From Asterias rubens (Eukaryota; Echinodermata; Asteroidea; Forcipulatida; Asteriidae), in assembly GCF_902459465.1 (NCBI RefSeq), contig NC_047064.1:2258762-2322761 (forward strand): a stretch of 64,000 bases of DNA, written 5' to 3'. The notes beneath the pieces are model-generated. The model had not been told where the DNA came from and did no database searches. It was given only the letters and a program-made list of their open reading frames with translations. Positions 1 to 9,730 of the stretch are shown piece after piece. Position 1 is the first letter of the stretch, and each line of letters starts with the position of its first letter. Position numbers and translations under genes: made by a program.

Positions 1-652
1 AAGAGATGGGCCTAATTTCTTGGCTCTGTGTACTGTAAGCATATAATCTGCACTTACGGAACCAAGGAATGCCGCACTTACCCCAAGCATATTCCACGGG
101 TTAGCAGGGAATTTTGGCTTGTGCGTGTGCATACCCCACAATACAAGGTATTTTCACATACACATTTAGTGCAGAAATTTGACGCTTGCACAGTAAGCAG
201 AGACATGTTGATCCTTAGCACAGAATTTGGCGTCAGAGCCATGAAACTTGGCCCTGGTGTGGAGACCACCACAACAGCTCTTTTTTAAAGCTCATTCCCA
301 AAAGAGATGTACACATATTATGTGTAACCACAAGTTTACTAGTTAAAGTTACTTCCTGTTTTCCACACCATGCAAAGCTTCAAACATTACTTACAAACTG
401 TTTCTGCCAGGCCTTTGTTTTGTGATTTTTTTGGTCATATTTTCACTATGTATTTTTTCTTTTGTAAAGTTTTTTAATAATTATTGTAATATATTTAACA
501 ATTGTAAATTGTGTCGCAATTCAGCGGTATGCTGCGATGACATCTTTAAAATAAATAATCCATTTATAAACCATTAAATATTTAACCCAACAGTGTCAAG
601 ACATATTTTCCTACCAATTAATTTTGACAAACATTCTTTGTTGCTGTCCCAG
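1..652. other. Intron/upstream sequence of the TMBIM gene, no coding exon seen
   Basis: This stretch ends in a polypyrimidine-rich splice acceptor (AG at 651-652) and is AT-rich from about 420 on. I see no conserved coding segment; it is read as the final intron of the gene whose last exon follows. The small open frames here on both strands show no recognisable protein. Confidence 0.5.
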
Positions 653-805
653 TACATTGTCTTTGACACCCAGCTGCTCCTCGGAGGTAAACACAAGTAC
701 AGCATTTCACCCGAAGAATACATCTTTGCGTCTCTCAACCTGTACATCGATATCGTCCAGATGTTCATGTTGATGCTCTCGCTGGTCAACTCTGCAAGAG
801 GTTAG
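653..805 (+). CDS. Lifeguard/TMBIM (Bax inhibitor-1 family) protein, C-terminal exon
   Basis: The last coding exon of a transmembrane BAX-inhibitor-motif protein encodes the final 50 residues and a TAG stop. The frame opens just after a splice acceptor in phase 0. The core FDTQLLLGG...SISPEEYIFA..NLYIDI is the typical C-terminal signature of the Lifeguard group (GRINA, FAIM2, TMBIM1). It has the conserved Asp of the FDT motif and the later Asp of the LYxDI motif, which pair in the pH/calcium-sensing site of the family, followed by the last hydrophobic helix. Family members sit in Golgi, ER or endosomal membranes, affect calcium leak and protect against apoptosis. All upstream exons lie outside the window, so the paralogue cannot be named. 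The fit to the family is strong; the exon is short. Confidence 0.82.
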   Translation, partial: YIVFDTQLLLGGKHKYSISPEEYIFASLNLYIDIVQMFMLMLSLVNSARG

Positions 806-810
806 CTCCA

Positions 811-1047
811 GGGGCCAATTTCATAGAGCTGCTAAATTTGCTTAAGCACGAAAATAGCTTGCTTATTTTACACATGTTGCTGGCCAAAATGTTATGCCAT
901 ATACATTGCTTGTGACTGGTATTTAGCTGTTGTTTACCTAGCATAACAATTGAGTAGAGTCTTGGCCGGTAATCTGATTTTACTAAGCAAGGTTTTTTTT
1001 GCTCTAGCAAAATTTTGTGCTTCAGCAGCTCTATGAAAATGGGCCCA
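811..1047. repeat. Palindromic MITE, family C (GGGCCCAATTTCATAGAGC type)
   Basis: The ends read ggggccaatttcatagagct on the left and the reverse complement (agctctatgaaaatgggccc) on the right. The body is rich in 'ttgcttaagcac' and 'gcttagca' words. It lies in the presumed 3' UTR right after the TMBIM stop. Other copies occur at 1048-1242, 8020-8216, 13168-13388, 19190-19389, 36456-36632, 41088-41254, 50440-50633 and 59142-59340. Confidence 0.75.
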
Positions 1048-1242
1048 AGGCCTATATATTTATAGAGCTGCTGAAGCACAAAAAAGTAGCTAAGCACAAC
1101 AAAATTATTCTTACCAAAAATGGTAACCAGCCAAAACGCCATTTATCATGTACAATCAGTGCCTGGCACCCTGTTAATATTTGCTGAGCAGAAACTTAAA
1201 AAAGAAAATTCTGCTTAAGCAGCTCTTTGAAATTGAGCCTAG
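1048..1242. repeat. Second family C palindromic MITE, adjacent copy
   Basis: It begins with 'aggcctatatatttatagag' and ends with 'agcagctctttgaaattgag'. It is a more diverged copy of the element at 811-1047 and abuts it directly, so the two give a tandem pair of palindromes in the 3' flank of the TMBIM gene. Confidence 0.65.
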
Positions 1243-1622
1243 GATACAGCGAGAGGAAGTGTGAAACAAAACGCGACTCACAACAAAATCCTGAAACAAC
1301 GCCAAAAATTACTGGATTAAATGGGAGTCTTTTGAACACTAGGTAACAGCAGACTTACATAGGTAAATTTACATTGTTTACTTAGTTCTGAGCAATGCAT
1401 GCTCCAGGACAGAAAATGTTGACCACTGTTTGGTCTTATGTGTCACTTCATGAAAACTGTGACGACGTTGTTACTTTTCAGTGACAACATTGTCAGAAGT
1501 CATTGAAGAAGTTTTAGTTTTAGATGGAGGCAACTGTGCTGCATGCAATAGGAACATTTTGGGCAGTATATCATACATTTTACTGACTGTATCTTACAGT
1601 CCCAATGACAATTATATGACTA

Positions 1623-1885
1623 TTAAAGGCACTTGACACGTTTAGTAATTGTCAAAGACCAGTACTTGGTGTATCCCAACATAATGTATAAAACAACAAA
1701 CTTGTTGAAAATTTGTACTCAATTGGTTATCAAAGTTGCAAGAGAATAATGAAAGAAAAAACACCCTTCTCGCACAAAATAAAATGCCTGAATGAAATAA
1801 TTTATTATTTGAGTGAAAAACTACCTCTTTCTCCAGAGGGAGCCGTTTCTAACAACTAATTTGAGTAATTACCAATAGTGTTTTC
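1623..1885. repeat. Family A MITE (TTAAAGGCA...), shortened copy
   Basis: It starts ttaaaggcacttgacacg and ends gtaattaccaatagtg, with the family's internal words 'aatgaaagaaaaaacaccct' and 'agagggagccgtttct'. It is shorter than the full copies of about 370-400 bp elsewhere, so it is internally deleted or end-truncated. Confidence 0.7.
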
Positions 1886-3189
1886 TCTTCTTTGAGATTG
1901 CCTGGAACTGGTTGCCTATAATTTTCCTGTGTGAGATGGCTATTAGGATGCATTCCAATGAAAAGGAAATAATCAAAGGCTTGTAAATAATAGCAAATGT
2001 TTATTGATGATTAACAACTCAGTGGGTTTTATTTGGGAATTATGTTCAACCGTTATTGGCGTATAATGTATTCGATTTACTGCAATATCTGAAGAAGTGA
2101 AGGTGTGCGGTAATTAATTATAAAATTTGTAGTCTGATGATATTTATTTTAATAACATTGAAATCATACATTGAAATCAAATAATCTATTTATGTTGAAT
2201 GACCTTGATTATTTATTCAGTTTCGAGGTAATTCAGTTATTTGTTTTTGGTAATATTTAAAAGAAAGCTCACTACAATAATAATATCATTGTCCTTGTGG
2301 TGGAAATTTAATTTATGCTTAAAAAAATCAACTCAGTACTTGTCTAAATTTGATTAAACTAATTTACCAACAGAGAGTGTTTTCATAGCTGTTATGACAG
2401 AGTTTTTATATTGTGACACCAATTTGTTATAAATTCTCAGAAAAGGAATTTGTTCAAATGTTTGTTAAAACATTAACATCAATTGTTGTTTCTATGTTTG
2501 ATTTTTACACACACAATACTTGTGTATACACAAATATTTATGAAAATGTTTTGTATAAAACCAGAGAAGTAAACATCATGACGGAAAAAGTTAAATGGTT
2601 ATCAAAATACCTTTGAAATGCCTTTGAAATGCTATCGAAACTGCTGTAAGCTTCTAACAAAAAGTTTGATTGCTTTATTTTTAAGAGTGATTATCAAATA
2701 TATACCTTATTTTAAAAGCTGTACTGCTGTTTACAGGGGTGAGAGTCATTACTAACAACAAATCTGAAACTTGGATACAAATTCAAAGGTCTGTTGAAAT
2801 GAAGACATTTCTACCATTTGGTTACCCCTGGGGCTTTAGATTCCAAGGAGCTTTTGGAAACAGTATCCAAAGCACTAGAGAAGTAGACAAATGAGCAGGA
2901 TTTATAATATTTATAATGATTAAAATATTGTCTGATTTTCTTCACCAGGCCGACATAAAAAGTCTGAATTCACCCTAAAGTCTGAGCAATCTCATCCCTG
3001 TATTTATTTATTTTTGTGATGTGATTACAACATGAAGAAATAAAATGCAGATTATTTTGCGACTTTTTCTCAGCTTTACAAATCCTTTTGGTGCTCAAAT
3101 CATATGTACACAACATACATTGCATACATGCAATATGTATACAAACATACGCTGCACTGGCAGACGACAGAAAGTGCAACTGACAACAT
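1886..3189. other. AT-rich spacer, no gene recognised
   Basis: This stretch is low in GC with many short poly-A/T runs. The open frame at 2413-2616 is AT-driven and resembles no protein known to me. I see no convincing repeat or RNA gene. Confidence 0.5.
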
Positions 3190-3430
3190 TACATCGGACC
3201 AATCAAAACACAGATATGGAAAGACGACACTGCACGTCTAGCTAATGAAATCATCCAATGAAATCACTGAATATGTAAAACCGGTGCCTATCTTTATCAT
3301 TGCGGATCATGATAAGACAGTGGTCCAGTGTAGCTGTAACCTCGACCAATCATAATACAGACACCGGTACTGAAAGCTTACGTCACAGCACGTTTATCCA
3401 ATGAAATCATTATATCCATCAATGGAACAG
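3190..3430 (+). promoter_or_regulatory. Duplicated CCAAT/GATA-rich upstream block of the FReD gene
   Basis: A motif set of gaccaatca, an 'acag' word, 'cacgt' and 'ccaatgaaatca' appears at about 3196-3270 and again at about 3343-3412, an offset near 145 bp. Each half carries CCAAT boxes. Between them lie GATA-type sites ('tatctttatca', 'catgataag'). The block sits 300-550 bp upstream of the TATA box at 3736 and looks like a tandemly duplicated regulatory module. The function is inferred from motifs and position only. Confidence 0.4.
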
Positions 3431-3735
3431 TATTTCATGCCTTTTCATTGTTGATATACGAAGCATGGACGGCCGAATGTAAGCAAAATATTCAATCGTG
3501 TTAACAGAATATATCTGACCAAATTCAATATCTTTCGCAAACATATGGAGTAAAACATCTCCCATGATTTGTAGCTGTGTATCCAACAAATTCAACACTA
3601 TTTTTGAATAGTTGTGTGACAACGTTACAAACTGTGGTCGTCTGTTTGTTTTTTGTTTTTTGTGTTTGGTTTTTTTTTGCATTTATGGCTTTCCATAGTT
3701 TTCCGACCTCCGTTGGAAAAAGCTTGGGCTGGCTC

Positions 3736-3741
3736 TATATA
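3736..3741 (+). promoter_or_regulatory. TATA box of the fibrinogen-related gene
   Basis: The sequence ctctatatagac gives a TATATA core about 30 bases upstream of a pyrimidine-rich stretch (tctatcatccatc, near 3755-3768) that would suit an initiator. It lies about 185 bases before the chosen start codon. No other TATA-like site in the 200 bases before the ORF is as good. Confidence 0.5.
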
Positions 3742-3922
3742 GACGCAAGCTGTTCTATCATCCATCATGTTCGTATAGCAGCAACTATTTTCATATCACT
3801 GTTCTGTGTTCGGCCGTGCAGTGATGAGACTGACGTCGCTGGCATCAATCCATGACTCTATTTTCCTCGTAGATCAAAAGATCTCCAACCACTATACAAG
3901 ATTCTCTACGGCTGAACTAAAG

Positions 3923-4951
3923 ATGGAGTTTAAATTCCATAAGCATTTTTACAATGTCAAACTCGTTATAGTATTCACGATTTTTCTCTTGATAATTCGA
4001 GGCGCCGAGAGTCGATGCAGATTTGAATCTACGATGTTCGCTGCGGAAAATAGAGCCCTTGACAATTTCACTTTTGACACTAAGATGGTTCGACATTTTG
4101 TCCTCTGTGGGCGAGAATGCTCCATGATCACAAACTGCAAGTCGGTAAATTATTTTAAGACCAAGAAAATTTGTCAATTGAGTAATTCTACGCGGGTCGA
4201 GGATCCCCAATCATTCATAGAACATGAAGGGAGCTTGTACTTTGATGGTTATTCTGAGACCCCTCGTTTCTCTGTGATGGCGGCTGTAAAGCCACCACCA
4301 CGCACCTCAAGTTGTAAGAAGTTATTGGATGCCGGTTACACGGCTAGTGGTGTGTACACGATCTATCCAACGACATCATACGCCGACGGTCTACCGGTCT
4401 ACTGTGACATGGAGCTTGACGGCGGGGGTTGGATCATGCTGCAGAGACGCATTGACGGCACCGTGGACTTCTACCAAGACTGGGCACACTACCAGAGCGG
4501 CTTCGGTGATCTCTCCGGTGAGTTCTGGCTGGGGAACGAAAAAATGGCATCTCTAACCTCTGGTGGAAGTTGGGACCTCCGGGTAGATCTTACCGATTTT
4601 GATGGTACTACGGCGTTCGCAAAGTACGGGGCTTTCGGACTGACTGGCGCGAACTACTACCTGTCTATCGGGACGTATGACGCCAGTAGCACCGCTGGTG
4701 ACGGTCTGGGATACCACCGAAACAGGCCCTTCTCAACAAAGGATAAAGACAACGATAACTTCAGTTCCGGAAGTTGTGCAGTAGCAAGAGATGGCGGCTG
4801 GTGGTTTGGGTTCTGTTTGAATTCACATTTAAATGGAGAGTTTTATCAAGATGGAAGTTTTCGGGATAACGATGGTATTGTGTGGATGCAATGGCATAAC
4901 GACTGGAATCCTCTACAGGCGAGCAGCATGAAGATGCGTGAAACAGAGTGA
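3923..4951 (+). CDS. Secreted PAN/apple plus fibrinogen-related domain (FReD) protein
   Basis: An uninterrupted 342-residue gene. Residues 1-30 form a signal peptide (basic start, hydrophobic VKLVIVFTIFLLII, cleavage near AES). Residues 31-110 resemble a PAN/apple domain with cysteines at 32, 62, 66, 72 and 84. Residues 130-342 form a fibrinogen C-terminal domain with Cys131/Cys161, the GGGWIMLQRR and GEFWLGNEK blocks, an acidic calcium-site stretch (KDKDNDN, 273-279), Cys285/Cys298 and the terminal WMQWHNDWNP block. This architecture suits a ficolin/techylectin-like secreted recognition protein binding acetylated or glycan ligands. The usual Cys-His pair of the ligand pocket is Cys298-Leu299 here, so specificity may differ. 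The start at 3923 was chosen because the signal peptide begins there; the frame is open upstream to 3806, but those residues look like 5' UTR. A TATA box lies upstream and AATAAA downstream. Confidence 0.9.
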   Translation: MEFKFHKHFYNVKLVIVFTIFLLIIRGAESRCRFESTMFAAENRALDNFTFDTKMVRHFVLCGRECSMITNCKSVNYFKTKKICQLSNSTRVEDPQSFIEHEGSLYFDGYSETPRFSVMAAVKPPPRTSSCKKLLDAGYTASGVYTIYPTTSYADGLPVYCDMELDGGGWIMLQRRIDGTVDFYQDWAHYQSGFGDLSGEFWLGNEKMASLTSGGSWDLRVDLTDFDGTTAFAKYGAFGLTGANYYLSIGTYDASSTAGDGLGYHRNRPFSTKDKDNDNFSSGSCAVARDGGWWFGFCLNSHLNGEFYQDGSFRDNDGIVWMQWHNDWNPLQASSMKMRETE

Positions 4952-5197
4952 GTTGACATTGATACAAAGTTGCTGATACGGGACAAGCCAGTGGCAGTGG
5001 TACTGTTAGTTTCGGATTTGTGCTTTTGACACGGAATCACCCTCTTGCTTGGTTGCCAGTGCTCTGTCTCATTCAATCATTGGTTTACAATTGTTCTATG
5101 TGTCATCAGTTTACACTCATTGTTTGTTAAATTGTTGTATTTCTTTAGTATGGTAATATAATTGTATCTTGTACTGTTTGTTGAAATCTTGGCCGAA

Positions 5198-5226
5198 TCA
5201 ATAATAATAATAATAATAATAATAAA
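5198..5226 (+). terminator. AAT microsatellite containing a polyadenylation signal
   Basis: An (AAT)n run ends in AATAAA at 5221-5226, about 270 bases after the FReD stop codon. It is the best poly(A) signal in this 3' flank. The repeat itself creates the signal, so length changes in the microsatellite could leave it intact. Confidence 0.45.
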
Positions 5227-6156
5227 AATAATGAGTTATCTACAAATTTTAGGTTAGTCCTAAGTTAGGACGAGTTGCTCGCCCTAACTCGAGATAAGAC
5301 TATAAAGTTAGGACGAGTAGATCGCCCATATAAATAAAATAAAAAAGACGTATAAAAAGATAGAATTTACTTCTGTGACGTCAATAAAAGCCATACTCCC
5401 TTTTGTAAAATAGTGAAAACCCACTCATTTTGTCCGCCATACCACTCTTGCAAAAAGCCATAATAAGTCGGACAACTCTTTTTAGAGTTAAAGACTCGGA
5501 CATGAGAGTGAAATTTCCACTATACCTTAAGAAAGTAAGATTTATTTGTAAGAAAAAAATACCGGTATGTGGCTTTCAATGAAGTAACAGAAGTAAATTT
5601 TATGTATAGGATAATATTTACTTCTGTGACGTCACTGCTGCCTAAACACTGCCTGTACGTAATATTCCAGTATTTTTGCACAGAGTGACGAAATGTTAAT
5701 ATACGTCTTGACATCAAATTGCCGGCATTGCATTAAATGATCAATGTTAATCAGAAGTTGCGAAAATTGACGTCGACAGTCGCAACTTTATGGAGTTAAG
5801 TTTTAAAAGCTCATCTAATTAATTTTGTGTTTTTTTCATCGAATTGCTTATTTTTATATAGGCAAACATTATTAATTAAGAAAGATTTGTCACATTTGAA
5901 CGTTTCAGCTGACACAGTGTCTACTTATTGAGATAAGAATAAAAACTTTCCGGGTATTTTCAAATAAGAACGTTGAATTCATCCACTTTTGGCGAAGTGA
6001 AAGCGGGCAAACCACATTTTCGGCCGCATCATTCATTATCACGAAAATATGAATCTCAAAAACTCGACTTGATTAGTTTTATAAATCAGGGAATTTGTAG
6101 CCCAACCAAAAGTCATCTACGCATATAGGGCAAACAGGGTAATAATATAATAATAA
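5227..6156. other. Spacer with duplicated TGACGTCA-containing words
   Basis: No gene is seen. A segment of 'tagtcctaagttaggacgag' type lies at 5253-5330. The word ttacttctgtgacgtca occurs at about 5367 and again at about 5609, each with a CRE-like TGACGTCA, with an inverted partial copy near 5585. This is probably a remnant of a short inverted-repeat element. Confidence 0.4.
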
Positions 6157-6235
6157 TATTATAGTATCGATGTCTTATATAGCGCACGTATCTACCAAAA
6201 ACAAGATATACTCAAGGCGCTCAGTATATATTGTT
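6157..6235 (-). repeat. 3' tail fragment of a tRNA-Leu-derived SINE
   Basis: Read on the minus strand, this matches the last part of the SINE at 54538-54939, including the words for 'ctcagcgccttgagta', 'tggtagatac' and 'gcgctatataagac'. Only the tail is present and the tRNA-related head is missing. The flanking 'taataataatatta' is A/T-simple, as is usual at SINE ends. Confidence 0.6.
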
Positions 6236-7004
6236 TTCAATTTCAATGTTTTATTGTGCTGTATCAATTTTGTATTTAGGCCTAACTATCAAATTTTTAT
6301 CCGGCAACGCATAATGACAAAGAAAATTAGAAAGCAAGAAGCTGCAAATATTGGTGCGGCCTTGGCTACTACAATATTGATTTTTAACAAGGAGCGTGTT
6401 CAAGCAAACTGATTAACCATGTATAATTTAAAATAGTTACTATTTTTGTCAACCATTGTGGCTACGCGAGCATTAGGACTAAAAACGTACAGAATTTGCG
6501 AACTGGGCCACGCATAGAAAAGATTACATTATTCTTTTATGGCAGAATTTGTTTTTCCATTCACCAGTAACAGGGGGCCCGATTAAGTTGTTTTAAATAA
6601 CCAACAAAATATCTACCATTCAAATTTTATGTACACTTTTTTAAAGAGAGATAATTCTTAAATTAAAAACACGGTCCGCCCTTTCAGTGTAGTAAAAATG
6701 GCGAGGTATATTTATGTGGATTAATATTTATATTCTATCTTTGAAGACATCTTTACTTCGTTCACAACAAACACTTTTTATAGCTCAAATCACCCGATCC
6801 AAGGTACCATCAACGTGATACAAATTACCCTATATGAAAACGTGGCCGATAATTATTGATGGGAAGACCGTGGTTCGTGATAGCAACGCTTGTCTGGCCT
6901 TCTATTTTCTAAAGCTATTATTGTAAGAGCAGGGATTTTGGTGTTTCGATTGGGAATATTAAACATTTTAATTAAAATTTAATATTAAACATTTAAATTG
7001 CTGG
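6236..7004. other. AT-rich spacer, nothing recognised
   Basis: Small open frames (for example 6170-6412) lack similarity to known proteins and overlap the SINE tail. No splice-flanked exon was found. Confidence 0.4.
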
Positions 7005-7350
7005 GACAGTGTACACGTTCGGCTTAATCTCAAAACACAATTTCCACAGATACATTACATTTATTTGTGTACACGGTTGGAAGATAATGTAGTAGAAAGC
7101 TTCCCTTAAAATAGTATTTACTGAGATACTGTTGTTTTGAGAAATGAGTAAAACAAGTCACCAAAATTATTTTCATCTCAGTGAGACGAAAATTATTTTA
7201 GCATGTAAAACGTATTTTTCTCAAAAACTACAGCACCTCAACAAAGGGAAGCCTTCTAATATTATTATATCATTTTTTTTTTTACTTTTTAAAAGGTTTA
7301 ATGTAAATCTGTGGACATTGCTTTTTGTGTTACAAAAACTACCCCAATAA
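7005..7350. repeat. Family B palindromic MITE, degenerate copy
   Basis: It shares internal words with the well-preserved element at 41255-41499: 'acacaatttccacagat', 'gagacgaaaattatttta', 'ctgtggacatt' and 'gtgttacaaaaactaccc'. Ends are eroded here. The small frame 7144-7350 is just element sequence. Confidence 0.6.
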
Positions 7351-8019
7351 TACAGCACGGGGAAGGGGTTTTAAGTAGTTGCTAGATTGCATGACAGAGC
7401 ATTTCGGCGTCCTTTGACTCCTTTTCCTTCAGAATAAAAAACGAACTGTCGCAGAATAATAATATACTCACGCGCTAAAATGTTGCTTTTGCATTTGCAA
7501 GCTTCGTCTCGTGAAAGAAAAACCCTTATTTGGGCAACTATGTTGCAAATTACACCAATAATACTGGAACTGATTGCACGGTGGATTATCTATATGACCC
7601 GAAAACTTCCGGGCCATTAAGCGGGTCCCGGACCCCATCTTACCGGTATGGCTTGCGCTTGCGCTTTACGCTCTCTATAAAGACGAATATAGCTGCACCA
7701 CCTTGCAAAAACGCGTACGGCCCTGTCGCACAGCATTATTATTCTTACGATATTACAAATGTAGTGTATGCTTAGACATAATATACTTGGTGATCTTCTG
7801 TCCGTTTTCCAATCAAATTAATTTTAGAATAACCCATGAACGTTAATCAAACTTTTACCTAAAAATCCATTCAGTTGATTTTGTGCCATTTTGCAACAAC
7901 AAAAACACAGTTAAAAAGTATGTGACCATGAAATCCCGTGATTAATACAGGCCTATAATGGGCTCGATACACAATTAATCCGCCGAGACATATAGTGGAC
8001 ATAAAAATGCAATTAACCA
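7351..8019. other. Spacer, no gene recognised
   Basis: An open frame at 7530-7775 is not recognisable and has no splice or start context that stands out. No repeat family was identified with certainty. Confidence 0.4.
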
Positions 8020-8216
8020 GGGCCCATTTCATCCATAAAGCTGTAGGCCTATACAGCTCTAAGCACAACAATATTTTACTAAGCATACAACAATGTTGCT
8101 TACTAAAAAGGGGGTAACCATGTATCATGTTCGTGCACAGTTTGTGACTGGTTCCCTGCTTATTTTTGCTAAGAAGATTTTTGTTGAGCTGAAGCAGCTC
8201 CATGAAATTGGGCCCT
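8020..8216. repeat. Family C palindromic MITE
   Basis: The left end is gggcccatttcatccataaa and the right end agctccatgaaattgggccc. The interior has 'ctaagcataca' and 'ttgcttactaa' words as in the other copies. Confidence 0.7.
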
Positions 8217-9479
8217 TGTGAATTTGCAAGTGCATTGCCGTCATCTCATTTATTTTTTAATAACCCTGAACTTTTAACTTTACTGTTTTAGTAATGAGCC
8301 ATTTTGGTAAACCACTGACCGCCTAATCGGAGGTGACCTTGTGATCACGTGATCAACAAGGCCTAATGGGTCCGCCTTTTCTTAGAAAACCTTAAAGAGT
8401 ATGTTGTAGAATGTCACTTTATTTTGTTTAGAATGTAGCGTTTAAGCACGATGCCTTCATTCAAGACTACGTTTATTGTAAAGTAGGCTATTTTGTTGAA
8501 ATGTTGTAGATATTCTCGTGAATTCTAGTTCTGTGAATAAAAGCTTGTTTTAGAAAGGAGCACCAACCATCCTTCAACAAAATTTGAATAAACATTAATG
8601 TAAAGTGTGTTTAGGATATGGCGCGTTTCACAAATTGAAAGAAAAACAGTGTAATGAAAAAAGCTATAAGCAGTCATATAGTCACGGACTGTCTGTATGT
8701 GGCAATTGAACCCTCAAACGGCACGCCTATATACCTCTCTCAAGCAGGAAACAGAACATTTATTTTCACTTCTTTATAATGTGAACAGAAACGTTTGTCT
8801 GATTGAAAGTTTGGGGATAACATTTTATATACATGTATATTTGTCCATAACAACAGAATGATTCTCACTGTGCTTCATCGAGAAGCTGTTGTAGCTTACT
8901 TCTTGACCGTCATCGGGAGTTTATGTTTAAACCTTAGTCCCTGCACCGCCCGAGTTTGCTGAAATCCAATTTCTCAAGATTCTTGCAGTAAATTACTGGA
9001 ACCGTAGTTCAAATTTTAAAAGATAGCCATGGCTTAATGTGTATGCACAATTTGAACCTTGATATTTGTATAAAAGTACAAGTTCTCATGGGAACAATAA
9101 ATGCCTCTCGTTAAACGGCTACGGTAATTTTTATGGCGAATATTTTTGTGCACGGATAAAATGGACACAATAGCTTTTCAAGGCTTTTGTCTGGCTCAAT
9201 GCTCATACTGATTAGGCGGCTGGGCGGTACAGTGGCTAAATGGTTAAACCAAAGTCTAAGTTTTTGTTGCCGTTGAAATCAAAGGTGAATACAAAAATTC
9301 AGAGAAATTCGCTCGTTAGCTGTGTTCTCTTTTTGTATGCCTTCTCTTTAATAATAATTCATTGTCTGTTCTTAACTTCTAACTCTCGCTCAGCGTTTAA
9401 TGTCTATTTTCTTAAATTGTGGCAAATAGCTCAGATTGTCTACCTGTTTGTGAGGGCCATGATCAAAAAACCAAAGCGT
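8217..9479. other. Spacer upstream of the VPS4-like gene
   Basis: No coding gene is recognised. A tRNA A-box-like word ('cagtggctaaatggtta', about 9230) suggests a decayed SINE head. The frame at 9240-9506 has a hydrophobic middle but no family resemblance. Confidence 0.4.
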
Positions 9480-9730
9480 CACGTCCGGTCACTTGGGCCA
9501 TCTTGATATATACCGCAAGAGCCTCAAAGAATGACGTCAGACGTTCAGGCTACCACACACAGTGCGTGTATAAAATTGTGATAGAGGGCGCTTCGCTTAG
9601 AAAAGTACTTGATTTCATCAGAGAATGCCCAGCAAACACATCTATTAGACTGAGCTAGCTTACAACTTTTGAAGTTGAAAAACTTCTCTTGTGCTACAAG
9701 AAACATACATTTTCCCGTCTGCAACATAAA
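9480..9730 (+). promoter_or_regulatory. Probable promoter and 5' UTR of the VPS4-like gene
   Basis: This stretch holds a YY1-type site (gccatcttg at 9498-9506, the reverse of CAAGATGGC), a full CRE palindrome TGACGTCA at 9532-9539 and a weak TATA-like tataaaatt near 9570. It lies just upstream of the proposed first coding exon (ATG at 9731). Promoter identity is inferred from these motifs and from the gene model. Confidence 0.4.
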
